The notes under the pieces are model-generated. The model was not told the origin of the DNA and did no database searches. It saw only the letters and a program-made list of their open reading frames with translations. Positions 35,022 through 44,622 of a stretch of 64,000 nt of DNA are shown piece after piece. The DNA comes from Devosia yakushimensis (lineage in GTDB: Bacteria; Pseudomonadota; Alphaproteobacteria; Rhizobiales; Devosiaceae). Both the position numbers and the translations under genes were made by a program. The stretch lies in NCBI RefSeq assembly GCF_030159855.1, contig NZ_BSNG01000004.1, forward strand, positions 186,001-250,000, written 5' to 3'. The stretch's first letter is position 1. Every line of letters starts with the position of its first letter.

Positions 35022-35384
35022 TCAATAGTTCGCGCCGTCCCAGTGCTTGATCGTATTGCGATCCACCGCCGGGGCGTCATCGAGACAGTTCACATTGATC
35101 ATCACCATGGCCTGGCCATTGCCATCCTCGCCGCGCGCGAACGATTCGATGCCGCAATGGCTGCAGAACAGATGGTCGATCCGGTCGGTATTGAAGTGAT
35201 AGGGAACCAGCTTTTCCTCCCCGCTCAACAGCGCAAATTCGCTCGCCGGCACGGCCTGCAATATCCAGCCCAGCCGCCGGCAGCGCGAACAATTGCAATC
35301 CATCATGCCATCGAGCGCCGTCTTGGCGGTAAAGCGTACCGCTCCGCAATGGCATTGGCCGTGATAGGTCTGGGACGTGCTCAT
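35022..35384 (-). CDS. GFA family zinc protein (glutathione-dependent formaldehyde-activating-like)
   Basis: A 120-residue protein with the family's zinc cysteines: C11 and C13 in CHCG, C30, C32 and C35 in CNCSRC, and C74 and C77 in CSHC. The fold carries a zinc-bound thiol site and in some members binds glutathione adducts; most members, including this one, have no known substrate. The start MSTSQTYHGQ has AGGAG 8 bases upstream. It precedes tRNA-Leu on the same strand. Confidence 0.9.
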   Translation of the reverse strand: MSTSQTYHGQCHCGAVRFTAKTALDGMMDCNCSRCRRLGWILQAVPASEFALLSGEEKLVPYHFNTDRIDHLFCSHCGIESFARGEDGNGQAMVMINVNCLDDAPAVDRNTIKHWDGANY

Positions 35385-35540
35385 CGGAAATCTCCTCGGT
35401 TGTTCGAACAAAACAAGAACAAAAGCCGCATGGAGTCAAGTCATTGCCTGCCCCATGCCCTCGACAGCCACGCCCTGCCTGCGCTAGAACCCGAGCCAAC
35501 TTGCCGCGCGCCCCTCGCGCCATTTTGCCGGAGCCTTTGC

Positions 35541-36569
35541 ATGGATAGCCTCGAACCCAAACTCGTCACCATCTTTGGCGGTTCCGGCTTCGTGGGAACC
35601 CAGATCGTGCAATTGCTGGCCAATCGCGGCCACCGCATCCGCGTCGCCACGCGCCGTCCCGACCTGGCCGGTCACGTCAAGACGCTCGGCATGGTGGGGC
35701 AGGTGGTGCCCATTCAGGCCAACCTGCGCAATCGCGCCTCCGTTGAGCGCGCTGTCGCCCATGCCGATATCGTCATCAACCTGGTCGGCATCGGCTATGA
35801 GCGCGGCGCCCAGACGTTCAAAGCCGTGCATACCGAAGGCGCCGGCCTCGTCGCTGATGCCGCCAAGGCCGCCGGTGCGCATACCCTGGTCCATATGTCG
35901 GCGCTTGGCGTCGACAAGGCCGCCTCGGTCAGCGCCTATGCCAGCTCCAAGCTCGAAGGCGAAGCGGCCGTGCTGGCCGCCTTCCCCAACGCCGTCATCT
36001 TCCGGCCCTCCATCATGTTTGGCCGCGACGATGGCTTCTTCAATCTCATGGGCAGCCTGTCCCGGCTCCTGCCGGCGCTGCCGCTGATATCAGGCGATAC
36101 AAAGTTCCAGCCCGTCTATGTCGGCGATGTCGCCCAGGCTTTCGCCAAGGCTGCCGAGGGCCAGCTCAAGACCGGCCGCATCTACGAGCTGGGCGGGCCG
36201 ACCACCGAAACCCATCGCGCGCTGCTGCAGCGCATCCTGCGCGAAGCGGGCCGCAAGAATAGCCTGCTGCCGCTGTCGCCCGGCTTTGCCAAATTCCTGG
36301 CTGCTCCGCTCGCCATCCTGCCCTTCCCGCCCTTGCTGACCGCCGATCAGGTCGATCTGCTCGGCGTCGACAATGTCGTCTCGGAAGCCGCCATCAAGGA
36401 AAAGCGCACCCTGGCGGGCATTGGCATCGCGCCCACCGCGATGGACACGATCCTGCCCACCTATATGTACCGCTTCCGCAAACACGGCCAATTCGACCGT
36501 GACGCCAGCCTCGCCGATCCCACCTCCTTCAAGGCTGACCCCTCGCACTACGAAAAGGTCAAGATCTAG
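35541..36569 (+). CDS. NAD(P)-binding SDR-like protein, complex I NDUFA9 type
   Basis: A 342-residue extended SDR-like protein. The dinucleotide loop is GGSGFVG at 13-19, and the SDR-like YASSK stretch is in SAYASSKLEGEAAV. Its alphaproteobacterial relatives are homologous to the mitochondrial complex I accessory subunit NDUFA9, in which the bound NADPH is structural. The TQIVQLLANRGHRIRVATRRP region is typical. GGAG lies 8 bases before the ATG. It is a single-gene transcript ended by a strong terminator. Confidence 0.88.
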   Translation: MDSLEPKLVTIFGGSGFVGTQIVQLLANRGHRIRVATRRPDLAGHVKTLGMVGQVVPIQANLRNRASVERAVAHADIVINLVGIGYERGAQTFKAVHTEGAGLVADAAKAAGAHTLVHMSALGVDKAASVSAYASSKLEGEAAVLAAFPNAVIFRPSIMFGRDDGFFNLMGSLSRLLPALPLISGDTKFQPVYVGDVAQAFAKAAEGQLKTGRIYELGGPTTETHRALLQRILREAGRKNSLLPLSPGFAKFLAAPLAILPFPPLLTADQVDLLGVDNVVSEAAIKEKRTLAGIGIAPTAMDTILPTYMYRFRKHGQFDRDASLADPTSFKADPSHYEKVKI

Positions 36570-36594
36570 ACCTTTCCCGGAGCGCCGGATTTTG

Positions 36595-36623
36595 AAAGCC
36601 ACCGCCAGCGCGGTGGCTTTTTT
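36595..36623 (+). terminator. Rho-independent terminator after NDUFA9-like gene
   Basis: AAAGCCACCGC (36595-36605) pairs with GCGGTGGCTTT (36610-36620) over a CAGC loop, with T residues to 36623. Confidence 0.93.
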
Positions 36624-36667
36624 GTTGCCTGCGGTTCCATTCCCGATGGAATCCCAAAAACAATCGT

Positions 36668-36735
36668 AAGATATATCTTGAAATCGCCGCAAGCCGCGCC
36701 GATCTTAGCGTTCAATGGAAACCAAGATATATCGG
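36668..36735. promoter_or_regulatory. AAGATATATCTT palindrome and half-repeat upstream of PadR gene
   Basis: A perfect 12-bp palindrome AAGATATATCTT is at 36668-36679. A second copy, matching in the first 10 bases (AAGATATATC), is at 36724-36733, running into the GGAG ribosome site of the PadR gene. Their placement suggests autoregulation: binding would block both promoter and ribosome access. Confidence 0.6.
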
Positions 36736-36744
36736 AGACCCATC

Positions 36745-37476
36745 ATGGGACAGTATTGGCGCAATGGCGAACCCAATTGGCGTCGGCTTGAAGCCATGGC
36801 CCGCCGCGGCTGGGGACAGTTTGCGGGCGGCGTTGGTGGTGACGGCTGGGGCAATATGGGCGGCAATTTTCGCATCGGCCGCATGCTTGCCTCGGGCGAC
36901 CTGCGGCTCGTGGCGCTCTATCTCATCGAGCAGCAGCCGCGTCACGGCTATGACCTGATCAAGGCCATCGAGGAAAAATCGGGCGGCTTTTATTCGCCCA
37001 GCCCCGGCATCGTCTATCCGGCGCTGACTTTCCTCGAGGAAGCCGGCTATGTCACCTCGGAAGCCGATGGCAACAAGAAGCTCTATACCATCACCGATGA
37101 CGGGCGTTCGCACCTGGCCGACAATCGCGAAGCCATCGAATCGACCCTGTCATTCCTCGCCAAGGCCGGTGAGCAGATGAACCGCTTCCGCGAATTCGCC
37201 AAGGCTGATTGGCCGTTCAACCGCGAACAGGGTCCCGATTTCGGCAATCGCCCGCCCCATCGCGGGTTCGGTTTCGGCCCCGGCCACCACGAGCCTGACG
37301 CTGACCGCGACCTGCGCGACGTGGTGCCCGAGCTCAATGAAGCCCGCCGCGCCCTCAAGGCCGCCCTCAAAAAGGCGCGTTCCGGCTCGCCCGAACAGCA
37401 GCGCGAAGCCGCCGATATCCTGCGCCACGCCGCCGCCCAGATCGAGGCACTCGGCGAAGACGACGTCGATATCTGA
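36745..37476 (+). CDS. PadR family transcriptional regulator, YqjI-like
   Basis: A 243-residue regulator. A glycine-rich N-terminal stretch (about 22-45, GQFAGGVGGDGWGNMGGNF) precedes the PadR winged helix (about 52-130, LYLIEQQPRHGYDLIKAIEEKSGGFYSPSPGIVYPALTFLEEAGYV), then a charged linker and a C-terminal helix. The layout recalls E. coli YqjI, which senses nickel and controls a ferric reductase, but no yqjH-like target is adjacent. The start at MGQYWRNG has GGAG upstream and lies just after the second palindrome copy. Confidence 0.88.
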   Translation: MGQYWRNGEPNWRRLEAMARRGWGQFAGGVGGDGWGNMGGNFRIGRMLASGDLRLVALYLIEQQPRHGYDLIKAIEEKSGGFYSPSPGIVYPALTFLEEAGYVTSEADGNKKLYTITDDGRSHLADNREAIESTLSFLAKAGEQMNRFREFAKADWPFNREQGPDFGNRPPHRGFGFGPGHHEPDADRDLRDVVPELNEARRALKAALKKARSGSPEQQREAADILRHAAAQIEALGEDDVDI

Positions 37477-37709
37477 GCGCCAGCGTTACACTGGCGAGGG
37501 GAGTGCCGCCATCGCGGCGCTTCCCTCATTCGAGTAGCGGCCGCACCGCCACAATCTCCCCACAGCACTACCGATTTCCTTGGGCTTGGCCCGAGGACCC
37601 TTCGTCACGGTGGTTGAGTGGGATTGAAGTTGGCCCGCGCCACCAGCCATCGATAATACCTATCTAATACCTCTTCCGCTTTTGCCAGCTGACATGTTAG
37701 CCTCGCTCC

Positions 37710-40640
37710 ATGCAGCAAGCCGTCCTCTCACCCTCCCCCGTCCACCAGCCCACGCCCGACCGCATCGCGGCCGGCGAGCGCCTTGTCGCGCGCCTCAAGG
37801 GGCGGGTTGCCGGGCGCATGTTCACCGATCCGCTGATGACCTATGCCTGGAGCGGGGATGCCAGCTCCTACCGGCTGGTGCCGGCCGCCGTGGTCTTCAT
37901 CAATTCCGAAGACGATGTGCGCGCGGTGATCGAGGCCTGCCGGGCGGAGCATCTGCCGCTGACCTTCCGCGCCGCCGGCACCTCGCTTTCCGGCCAGGCG
38001 GTTACCGATGGTGTCCTGGCCGTGCTGGGCGATGGCTGGCGCAAGCTCGACATCCATCCCGGTGCCGACCAGATCACCCTGGGGCCGGCGATCATCGTCG
38101 CCCAGGCCAATGCCGCCCTCAAGAAATTCGACCGCAAGATCGGTCCCGATCCGGCCAGCCAAGCCACTTGCAAGATCGGCGGCGTGGTCAACAACAATTC
38201 CTCGGGCATGTGCTGCGGCGTGGCGCAGAACACCTACCACACCATGGCGCGCCTCAGGATCGTGCTGGCCGACGGCACAGCTCTCGATTCGGGCGATCCG
38301 GCTTCCTGCGATGCCTTCCGCATTAGCCATGCCGTCATGCTTGACGCCATTCATGACCTGCATCACCAGGTCATGGCCGATCCCGACCTCGTCGCGCTGA
38401 TCAAAAAGAAATACCGCATCAAGAATACGGTGGGCTATTCGCTCAACGCTCTGGTCGATTATCACGACCCGCTCGATATCCTGATCCACCTGATGGTGGG
38501 GTCGGAAGGCACGCTCGGCTTCGTCTCCGAGGTCACCTATAATACAGTGCCCGAGCACCCCTTCAAATCGACCGCCTTGGTGCCCTTCCCGGACCCCTAT
38601 GCTGCTGCCAGTGCAATCAGTGTGCTGGCCAATAACGGGGTGCAGGTAACAACGGGCGTCACCGCCGCCGAATATATCGAACGCCGTGCCCTTGCGACGG
38701 TCGAGCATCTCGCCCCCATGGCGCCCCTGCTGCCCTGGCTCACCGAAACTTCCCCGGCGGTGCTCATCGACGTCACCGCGCCCACTGCGCAGGAGCTCGA
38801 TACGGAAGTCGAAAAAGCCGTCGCCATCCTGTCGTCCAATGGCGCCACCCATATCGATTTTTCGACCGACGAAGCCCGCTCGCACGCCCTCTGGGATATC
38901 CGCAAGGGCTTCTTCGCCTCGGGCGGCGCTGCCCGTCCCAAGGGCACCTCCATGCTCACCGAAGACGTCGCCGCGCCTATCGACCGGCTGGCTGAATTCG
39001 TCATCGCCATGCGCGATCTGCTCGACGAGCACGGCTATGAAGACGCCATCATTTTTGGTCACGCCTTGGCGGGGAACCTGCATTTCCAGATGAGCGACGA
39101 TTTCGCCGCGCCCGGCGCAGCGGAAAAATTCGACGTCTTTTCCAAGGCCCTGTCCGATCTGGTCTCGATCGAATTCGGCGGCTCGCTCAAAGCAGAACAC
39201 GGCACCGGCCGCGCCATCGCGCCCTTTGTCGAGGCTGAATGGGGCTCCAAGGCCTATGGCTTGATGCACCAGATCAAGGCGCTGTTCGACCCCGAAAACC
39301 TGCTCAATCCTGGCGTCCTGCTCAATGCCGATGCCAAGGTGCACATCAAGAATCTCAAGGTCATGCCGCTCGCCAACGAGCTGGTCGACATGTGCATCGA
39401 ATGCGGTTTCTGCGAGCCGGCCTGCCCCAGCCACCAGATGACGCTCTCCCCGCGCCAGCGCATCGCGGTGACCCGCGAGCGCGAACGCCTGCGCGCCAGT
39501 GGTGAAAACCCCGAACGGCTCGCAATTCTCGACCGGGATTTCCAATATCCCGGGCTCGACACCTGCGCGGCGTGTAATCTGTGTTCCCTGCGCTGCCCCG
39601 TCGGCATCGAAACCGGCACCATGATCATCGGCCAGCGCGGTCAGCGCCGCGGCGGCACCTCCCGCTCGGTGGCCGGTTTTGCTGCCGATCACACTGGCGG
39701 CATCGAAGCCTTCATGCGCGGCGGTGTGGCCCTGGCCGATGCCGCCCGTACCATAATCCCGGCTCCTGCGATGGAAGCCATCACCGAAACCGCCCGCCGC
39801 GCTTCTGGCAATCGCATTCCCCGGCTCTCCCGCGCCCTGCGCCATGGCCCCGGCGCGCCAAAGGCCCCGTCAAAGGTCTCGCGCGACGATCCACGCGACA
39901 CCGGCTTTCCTGTGCCCATCGTGCAAGGCGGCCGGCAGAAAATCGTCTATTTCCCCTCCTGCGCCAGCCGCATGTTCGGCGCCCCGCAAACCGGCCAGAA
40001 TCTTCTGCCGGTCACCGATGCCATGGTTGCCCTGCTCGACCGGGCGGGGTTCGACGTGACCATGCCCGAGCATCTGAATGGCCAATGCTGCGGTCAGCCC
40101 TTCCAGTCCAAAGGCTTTCCCGAACAGGCGGCCGAAGTGGGCGGCGCGCTCAAGCGCGAACTCTCGGCCCTCAGCGATGCCGGCGCGACACCGGTCGTCA
40201 CCGACGCTTCCACCTGTGCCAAGCATCTCAAGGAATTCCCCGGCGATGCCGCCGTGCTCGATTCGGCGCAGTTCCTCGTCACCCATGTCCTGCCGCGCCT
40301 GACCATCACGCAGAAACTGCCGACAGTGGCCGTGCATCACAATTGCTCGGCCCAGCGCCTCAAGGAACAGCCCTCCACCGAAGCCATCGCCCGCGCCTGC
40401 GCGGAAGATATCGCCGTGCTGAGTTCCGTCACCTGCTGCGGCTATGCCGGCGACAAGGGCCTGTTCTTCCCCGAACTCAATCAGCACGCCACCCGCTTCG
40501 CCAAAAACGACATACCGGCAGGTTGTACGTTAGGCGTCTCCACCGTTTCCACCTGCGCCTCTGGCCTCAGCGAACATGCGGGCGTGCCCTTTGTCGGCCT
40601 GGCGAGTCTCTTGGAATGGGCCAGCCGCCCGGTGCATTAA
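37710..40640 (+). CDS. FAD-binding and Fe-S dehydrogenase, YdiJ/Dld type
   Basis: A 976-residue fusion. Residues about 30-230 are a PCMH-type FAD domain (RAAGTSLSGQAV, IGGVVNNNSSGMCCG) and about 250-540 the lactate/glycolate oxidase C-terminal domain. Two 4Fe-4S motifs follow, CIECGFCEPACP (about 562) and CAACNLCSLRCP (about 617). Two CCG domains close it, with CCGQP (about 792) and CCGYAG (about 909). E. coli YdiJ, of the same architecture, oxidises D-2-hydroxy acids such as D-2-hydroxyglutarate; D-lactate is the other option. Electrons likely go to the quinone pool. It stands alone upstream of a family A palindrome. Confidence 0.9.
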   Translation: MQQAVLSPSPVHQPTPDRIAAGERLVARLKGRVAGRMFTDPLMTYAWSGDASSYRLVPAAVVFINSEDDVRAVIEACRAEHLPLTFRAAGTSLSGQAVTDGVLAVLGDGWRKLDIHPGADQITLGPAIIVAQANAALKKFDRKIGPDPASQATCKIGGVVNNNSSGMCCGVAQNTYHTMARLRIVLADGTALDSGDPASCDAFRISHAVMLDAIHDLHHQVMADPDLVALIKKKYRIKNTVGYSLNALVDYHDPLDILIHLMVGSEGTLGFVSEVTYNTVPEHPFKSTALVPFPDPYAAASAISVLANNGVQVTTGVTAAEYIERRALATVEHLAPMAPLLPWLTETSPAVLIDVTAPTAQELDTEVEKAVAILSSNGATHIDFSTDEARSHALWDIRKGFFASGGAARPKGTSMLTEDVAAPIDRLAEFVIAMRDLLDEHGYEDAIIFGHALAGNLHFQMSDDFAAPGAAEKFDVFSKALSDLVSIEFGGSLKAEHGTGRAIAPFVEAEWGSKAYGLMHQIKALFDPENLLNPGVLLNADAKVHIKNLKVMPLANELVDMCIECGFCEPACPSHQMTLSPRQRIAVTRERERLRASGENPERLAILDRDFQYPGLDTCAACNLCSLRCPVGIETGTMIIGQRGQRRGGTSRSVAGFAADHTGGIEAFMRGGVALADAARTIIPAPAMEAITETARRASGNRIPRLSRALRHGPGAPKAPSKVSRDDPRDTGFPVPIVQGGRQKIVYFPSCASRMFGAPQTGQNLLPVTDAMVALLDRAGFDVTMPEHLNGQCCGQPFQSKGFPEQAAEVGGALKRELSALSDAGATPVVTDASTCAKHLKEFPGDAAVLDSAQFLVTHVLPRLTITQKLPTVAVHHNCSAQRLKEQPSTEAIARACAEDIAVLSSVTCCGYAGDKGLFFPELNQHATRFAKNDIPAGCTLGVSTVSTCASGLSEHAGVPFVGLASLLEWASRPVH

Positions 40641-40678
40641 AAGCTTTTTCTGATAGTTCGAGAGCCCCGATCCAATCC

Positions 40679-40791
40679 CCTCCCCCTTGAGGGGAGGGCT
40701 AGGGTGGGGGTGTCGCGCCCTCCACGAATTCGATGCCGGTGGATAGCTCGACACCCCCACCCTCAATCCCTCCCCTCAAGGGGGAGGGAGG
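40679..40791. repeat. long palindromic repeat, family A copy 2
   Basis: The left arm CCTCCCCCTTGAGGGGAGGG (40679-40698) continues CTAGGGTGGGGGTGTCG. The right arm (about 40748-40791) is CGACACCCCCACCCTC followed by CCCTCCCCTCAAGGGGGAGG. It fills most of the gap between the YdiJ-like gene and the RNA methyltransferase gene and could act as a terminator for the former. Confidence 0.85.
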
Positions 40792-40919
40792 CAGATCGCG
40801 GCTTACGGAATTTATTCCAGAACCTGAATGTCGGTTGGCCTAAGCCGGGCCAAAAACCCGCTCCCTTCACACACCGCCCGCAACAGGCTACTGAACCCTT
40901 CAGCAAGCCCCGGACGTTC

Positions 40920-42113
40920 ATGAGCATCACCACCCATATCACCAGCCTCGGCCACAAGGGCGAGGGTGTCACCGAGATCGATGGCACCAGGATTTTCGTG
41001 CCATTGGCCCTGCCGGGAGAGTTGGTGGATATCACTGCCGATGGCGATCGCGGCACGCTGGTCTCGGTGCTTGAACCGGCCGCCAACCGCATCACGCCGT
41101 TCTGTCCGCATTTCGGCGCCTGTGGCGGCTGCCAGCTCCAGCATATGGACCGGCCGAGCTATGAGGCCTTTAAGACCGGGCTGGTCGAAACCCCGCTGCG
41201 CTTTGCCGGGCTCGATCACAAGGTCATGAGCTTTATCGACGCCGCCGACAATGGCCGCCGCCGCGCCACGCTCCATGCCCGCAAGGAAGGCGCCGGCTAT
41301 ATGCGGCTGCGCAGCCATCAGGTGCATGACCTTGATGCCTGCCCGATCCTCGTGCCCGAACTGGCCCGCGCGCCCGACATCGCTCGCGCGGTCATGGCGG
41401 CCGTTGGCGAGGCCGATGTGAGCTTTACCGCCAGCGTCACCGGCCTCGATGTCGCCGTCCGCACCGAGAAGAAACAGGCCCGCGCCGACCGGCTGCAGCC
41501 GCTGGTCGCCCGCTTCCGTCTCGCCCGGCTGGCGCTCAATGGCGAAATGGTCCTTCAGACCCAGCCGCCCCTTGTCGGCATGGGCCGTGCCCAGGTGGAA
41601 TTGCCCATCGGCAGCTTCCTGCAGGCCACCGAAGCCGCCGAAACCATTCTTTCCGACTATGTGCTCAACGCCGTCGGCAAGGCCAAAAACGTCGCCGATC
41701 TGTTCTGCGGCATCGGCCCCTTCGCCCTGCGCCTGGCCGAACAGCGCCCGGTGGCCGCCTTCGACAGTGACAAAGCCGGCATTCTGGCGCTCGACAAGGC
41801 CCGCCGCTTCACCAAGGGCATCAGAGAAATCACCGCCAAGCCGCGCGACCTGTTCCGCGACCCGCTCACCCAGTTCGAATTGCCCTATGACGCCGTGGTG
41901 CTCGACCCACCCCGCGCCGGTGCCGAAGCCCAGATACGCGAATTGGCCAAGTCCAAGGTCAAGACCGTGGTCATGGTTGCCTGCGATGCCCGCACCTTTG
42001 CCCGCGACGCGGCGACCTTGGTGGCGGCCGGTTACAAGATGAGCGATCTGGTGGCCGTCGATCAGTTCACCCAATCCACCCATATCGAGATCGCGGCTAC
42101 TTTCCGGCGCTGA
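40920..42113 (+). CDS. class I SAM-dependent RNA m5U methyltransferase (RlmD/TrmA family)
   Basis: A 397-residue enzyme that methylates C5 of uridine in RNA. A 4Fe-4S cluster is bound by C62, C68 and C71 (FCPHFGACGGCQLQH) plus C141 (DACPIL). The SAM loop is VADLFCGIGPFALRLA. The catalytic cysteine is C355 in VACDARTFARD, and the base is E390 in QSTHIEI. The N terminus is short, so a TRAM domain is reduced. Whether it modifies 23S rRNA or tRNA cannot be told from sequence. I start it at MSITTHITSLGHKGEG; the longer frame reads through the palindromic repeat. Confidence 0.93.
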   Translation: MSITTHITSLGHKGEGVTEIDGTRIFVPLALPGELVDITADGDRGTLVSVLEPAANRITPFCPHFGACGGCQLQHMDRPSYEAFKTGLVETPLRFAGLDHKVMSFIDAADNGRRRATLHARKEGAGYMRLRSHQVHDLDACPILVPELARAPDIARAVMAAVGEADVSFTASVTGLDVAVRTEKKQARADRLQPLVARFRLARLALNGEMVLQTQPPLVGMGRAQVELPIGSFLQATEAAETILSDYVLNAVGKAKNVADLFCGIGPFALRLAEQRPVAAFDSDKAGILALDKARRFTKGIREITAKPRDLFRDPLTQFELPYDAVVLDPPRAGAEAQIRELAKSKVKTVVMVACDARTFARDAATLVAAGYKMSDLVAVDQFTQSTHIEIAATFRR

Positions 42114-42209
42114 TCACAGATTGCAACCGGCTCGCAGCCCGTGCGTTGGCCCTTCCGTCACCAATTTGAAAGCGACTGCTAGGGGCGGGGTTTTCGCGCG
42201 GAGAATCCT

Positions 42210-42599
42210 ATGACTATTGCAAAAACGACTTTCGCAATCGGCCTGTTCTGTGCCGCTGCCATCCCTGTGTTGGCGCAGGATGCGGCCGATCCCAGCGGCA
42301 CCTTTGTCGACGAGTTCGGCACCTCGTTCGAATTCTCGCTTTGCGGCGAATCCGGCACCGATCTCTGTGGCGTGCTGACCAATCTCGAGGGCGAATCGGC
42401 CACCGAGGAGAACCTGGCCTTTGTCGGCACACAGGTCATGCAGGCCGAGCAATCGGGCCCCAATGAATGGAAGGGATCGCTGAGCGCCGGTGGCATCAGT
42501 GCCGATGCCACCATTACCCAGACCGGTCCGGATACGATCGAAATCCAGGGCTGCCGCGCGGCGGTGCTGTGCCAGACCCTGGCCTATAACCGCGCCTGA
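42210..42599 (+). CDS. DUF2147-like secreted protein
   Basis: A 129-residue protein. A signal peptide (1-22, GLFCAAAIPVLA) leaves a mature beta-rich domain of about 107 residues with four cysteines in two pairs (SLCGES/DLCGV and GCRA/LCQ), which probably form disulfides. The pattern SGTFVDEFG, LCG, GC and final LAYNR resembles DUF2147, whose function is unknown. GGAG lies 6 bases before the ATG. It converges on the sugar isomerase gene. Confidence 0.7.
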   Translation: MTIAKTTFAIGLFCAAAIPVLAQDAADPSGTFVDEFGTSFEFSLCGESGTDLCGVLTNLEGESATEENLAFVGTQVMQAEQSGPNEWKGSLSAGGISADATITQTGPDTIEIQGCRAAVLCQTLAYNRA

Positions 42600-42603
42600 A
42601 GGG

Positions 42604-43428
42604 TCAGCAGACCGTCGCGACACGCTCCTTGATCACGGCGAGAACTTCGTCGCCGGGGCGTTTCCACCAATTGTCGGCGGAGAAGATTTCCACTTCCTGC
42701 GGCCCGAAAAACCCAGCATCTTCAATCATCTTGCGGATGGACGGCAGGTCGATGACGCCGTCGCCCATCATGCCGCGGTCGAGCAGCATGTCCTTGGTGG
42801 GCACCAGCCAGTCGCAGATGTGATGGGCGAAAATGCGGTTCATCCGCCCCGCCCGGGCGATGGCGCGGGCGAGATTGGGGTCCCACCAGACATGGTAGAC
42901 GTCGATGGCAACGCCAACCGTCTCGCCCAGCGTTTCGCAGATGTCGAGCGCCTGATCGATCGTGTTCACGCAGGCGCGGTCGGCGGCATACATGGGGTGC
43001 AGCGGCTCGATGGCTATTCTGACGCCCGAGGCCTTGGCATGGGGCAGCATGGCGGCGATGCCATCGGTCACCATTTGCCGGGCACCCGGTAAGTCCTTGG
43101 AAGAACCGGGTAATCCGCCGACGACCAGCACGAGGCAATCGGCATTGAGGGCGGCGGCTTCGTCGATGGCGCGCAGATTGTCATCGATATTGGCCTGCCG
43201 TCCGGCGGCGGTTTCGGCCGGGAACATGCCGCCGCGGCAGACGCCGGTGACTTGCAATTTGTTGTCGCGAACGATGCGGGCGGCTTCATCCAGACCGATG
43301 GCCGCGATCTGGTCGCGCCAGGGTGAAATGGCGGTGATGCCCGCTTTCAGGCACCCGTCGACCGCGTCCTTGAAGCCCCAGACCTGTCGCGTGGTGGCCA
43401 GGTTCAACGAGATAGCACGCTGGGTCAT
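42604..43428 (-). CDS. sugar phosphate isomerase/epimerase-type TIM barrel
   Basis: A 274-residue AP-endonuclease-2/xylose-isomerase-like barrel. Likely metal ligands are E in IAIEPLHPMY, D and H in VAIDVYHVWWD, H in IFAHHICDW and E in PQEVEIFS. Relatives interconvert keto and aldo sugars or epimerise keto-sugars; E. coli YcjR acts on 3-keto-gulosides. It is last in a three-gene operon with DUF993 and a Gfo/Idh dehydrogenase; its start overlaps the DUF993 stop by one base (TAATG). It is likely a step after sugar oxidation. Confidence 0.88.
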   Translation of the reverse strand: MTQRAISLNLATTRQVWGFKDAVDGCLKAGITAISPWRDQIAAIGLDEAARIVRDNKLQVTGVCRGGMFPAETAAGRQANIDDNLRAIDEAAALNADCLVLVVGGLPGSSKDLPGARQMVTDGIAAMLPHAKASGVRIAIEPLHPMYAADRACVNTIDQALDICETLGETVGVAIDVYHVWWDPNLARAIARAGRMNRIFAHHICDWLVPTKDMLLDRGMMGDGVIDLPSIRKMIEDAGFFGPQEVEIFSADNWWKRPGDEVLAVIKERVATVC

Positions 43429-44597
43429 TATGCTAACACACTGTTAACGTTGAGCACCGCATTCATGCGCTTTACGGCGAGATCGGGGTCACTGAGGACA
43501 CGCGCCTTGTCGGCCAGCCGGAACAGCTCGCTCAGATGCTGGACGGAGCGGGTCGATTGCTGTCCGCCGATCATCTGGAAATGATCCTGCAGCCCATTGA
43601 GATAGGCGAGGAACACCACCCCGGTTTTGTAGAACCGGGTGGGGGCGGCAAAGATATGCCGGCTCAGCGGCACGGTGGGTTCGAGCAGGTCGAAGAACTC
43701 GTTGGTATTGCCCTTGCCCAATGCGGCCAGCCCCGCCGAGGCCGCCGGGGCGATGGCGTCGAAAATGCCGAGCAGGGCATGGGAATAGCCCTGATCATCG
43801 CCTGATATCAGTTCAGCATAGTTGAAATCGTCGCCGGTATACATCTTGACCGACGCGGGCAGGCGCCGGCGCATGTCGATTTCCTTTTCCGCCGAGAGCA
43901 GGGAAATCTTGATGCCGTCGACCTTGTCGGCATGGGCGGCGATCACGTCGAGGCACACATCCATGGCCTCTTCATGTGTGCCCTTGCCCCAATAGCCGGC
44001 CAGGGCCGGATCGAACATCTCGCCCAGCCAATGCATGATCACCGGTTGCTTGACCTGGCTCAGAATGCGGCCATAGACCTTGGCGTAATCGTCCGGCGAC
44101 TTGGCGGCGGCGGCCAGTGCCCGGCTGGCCATCAGAATGATCCGTCCGCCTTCGCCTTCGACAAAGCCGATCTGTTCTTCATAGGCCTTGATGATGGTGT
44201 CGATGGTCACGTCCGGCCCCGGTGCCAGATGGTCGGTGCCCGCGCCATAGGCGATGAGGCTGTCATCGCGCGTGCGCGCTTCGGCCTGCGCCCGGCGGAT
44301 CAGTTCCTGCGCCTCGGCCCAACCCAGCCCCATGCCGCGCTGGGCGGTATCCATGGCCTCGGCAACGCCCAGGCCCAGATCCCACAGGCGATGGCGGAAT
44401 TTGAGCGTCGTGTCCCAGTCGATCGCCGGGGTCAGCCAGGGATCGTTATTGGCCAGGGGATCGGCCACCACATGGGCCGCCGCATAGGCAATGCGCGGAA
44501 AGTCTGTGGCCTTGTGGCGGATAAAGGGGATGGGTTCGCCGCTGAGAGTATAGGGCGTGATGGTCCGGTCGGGATTGGGCAGGTTGATGCTGGTCAT
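43428..44597 (-). CDS. DUF993 protein, DHDPS-like TIM barrel
   Basis: A 389-residue protein of the DUF993 family, often named dihydrodipicolinate synthase family protein. Features include the N-terminal NPDRTITPYTL, a barrel core with PVIMHWLGEMFDP and DGIKISLLSAEKE, and KMYTGDDFNY. The lysine in VDGIKIS is where class I lyases of this fold hold the Schiff base, so an aldolase or retro-aldol role is a reasonable guess. The enzymatic activity is not known to me. It sits between the Gfo/Idh and isomerase genes in one operon. Confidence 0.75.
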   Translation of the reverse strand: MTSINLPNPDRTITPYTLSGEPIPFIRHKATDFPRIAYAAAHVVADPLANNDPWLTPAIDWDTTLKFRHRLWDLGLGVAEAMDTAQRGMGLGWAEAQELIRRAQAEARTRDDSLIAYGAGTDHLAPGPDVTIDTIIKAYEEQIGFVEGEGGRIILMASRALAAAAKSPDDYAKVYGRILSQVKQPVIMHWLGEMFDPALAGYWGKGTHEEAMDVCLDVIAAHADKVDGIKISLLSAEKEIDMRRRLPASVKMYTGDDFNYAELISGDDQGYSHALLGIFDAIAPAASAGLAALGKGNTNEFFDLLEPTVPLSRHIFAAPTRFYKTGVVFLAYLNGLQDHFQMIGGQQSTRSVQHLSELFRLADKARVLSDPDLAVKRMNAVLNVNSVLA

Positions 44598-44622
44598 ATT
44601 TTCTCAAAGCCTCAACAAACGC

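Noticed and set aside
40704..40919. N-terminal extension of the RNA methyltransferase
   Set aside because: The 72 extra codons translate the palindromic repeat and unconserved sequence; family homology begins at MSITTH.
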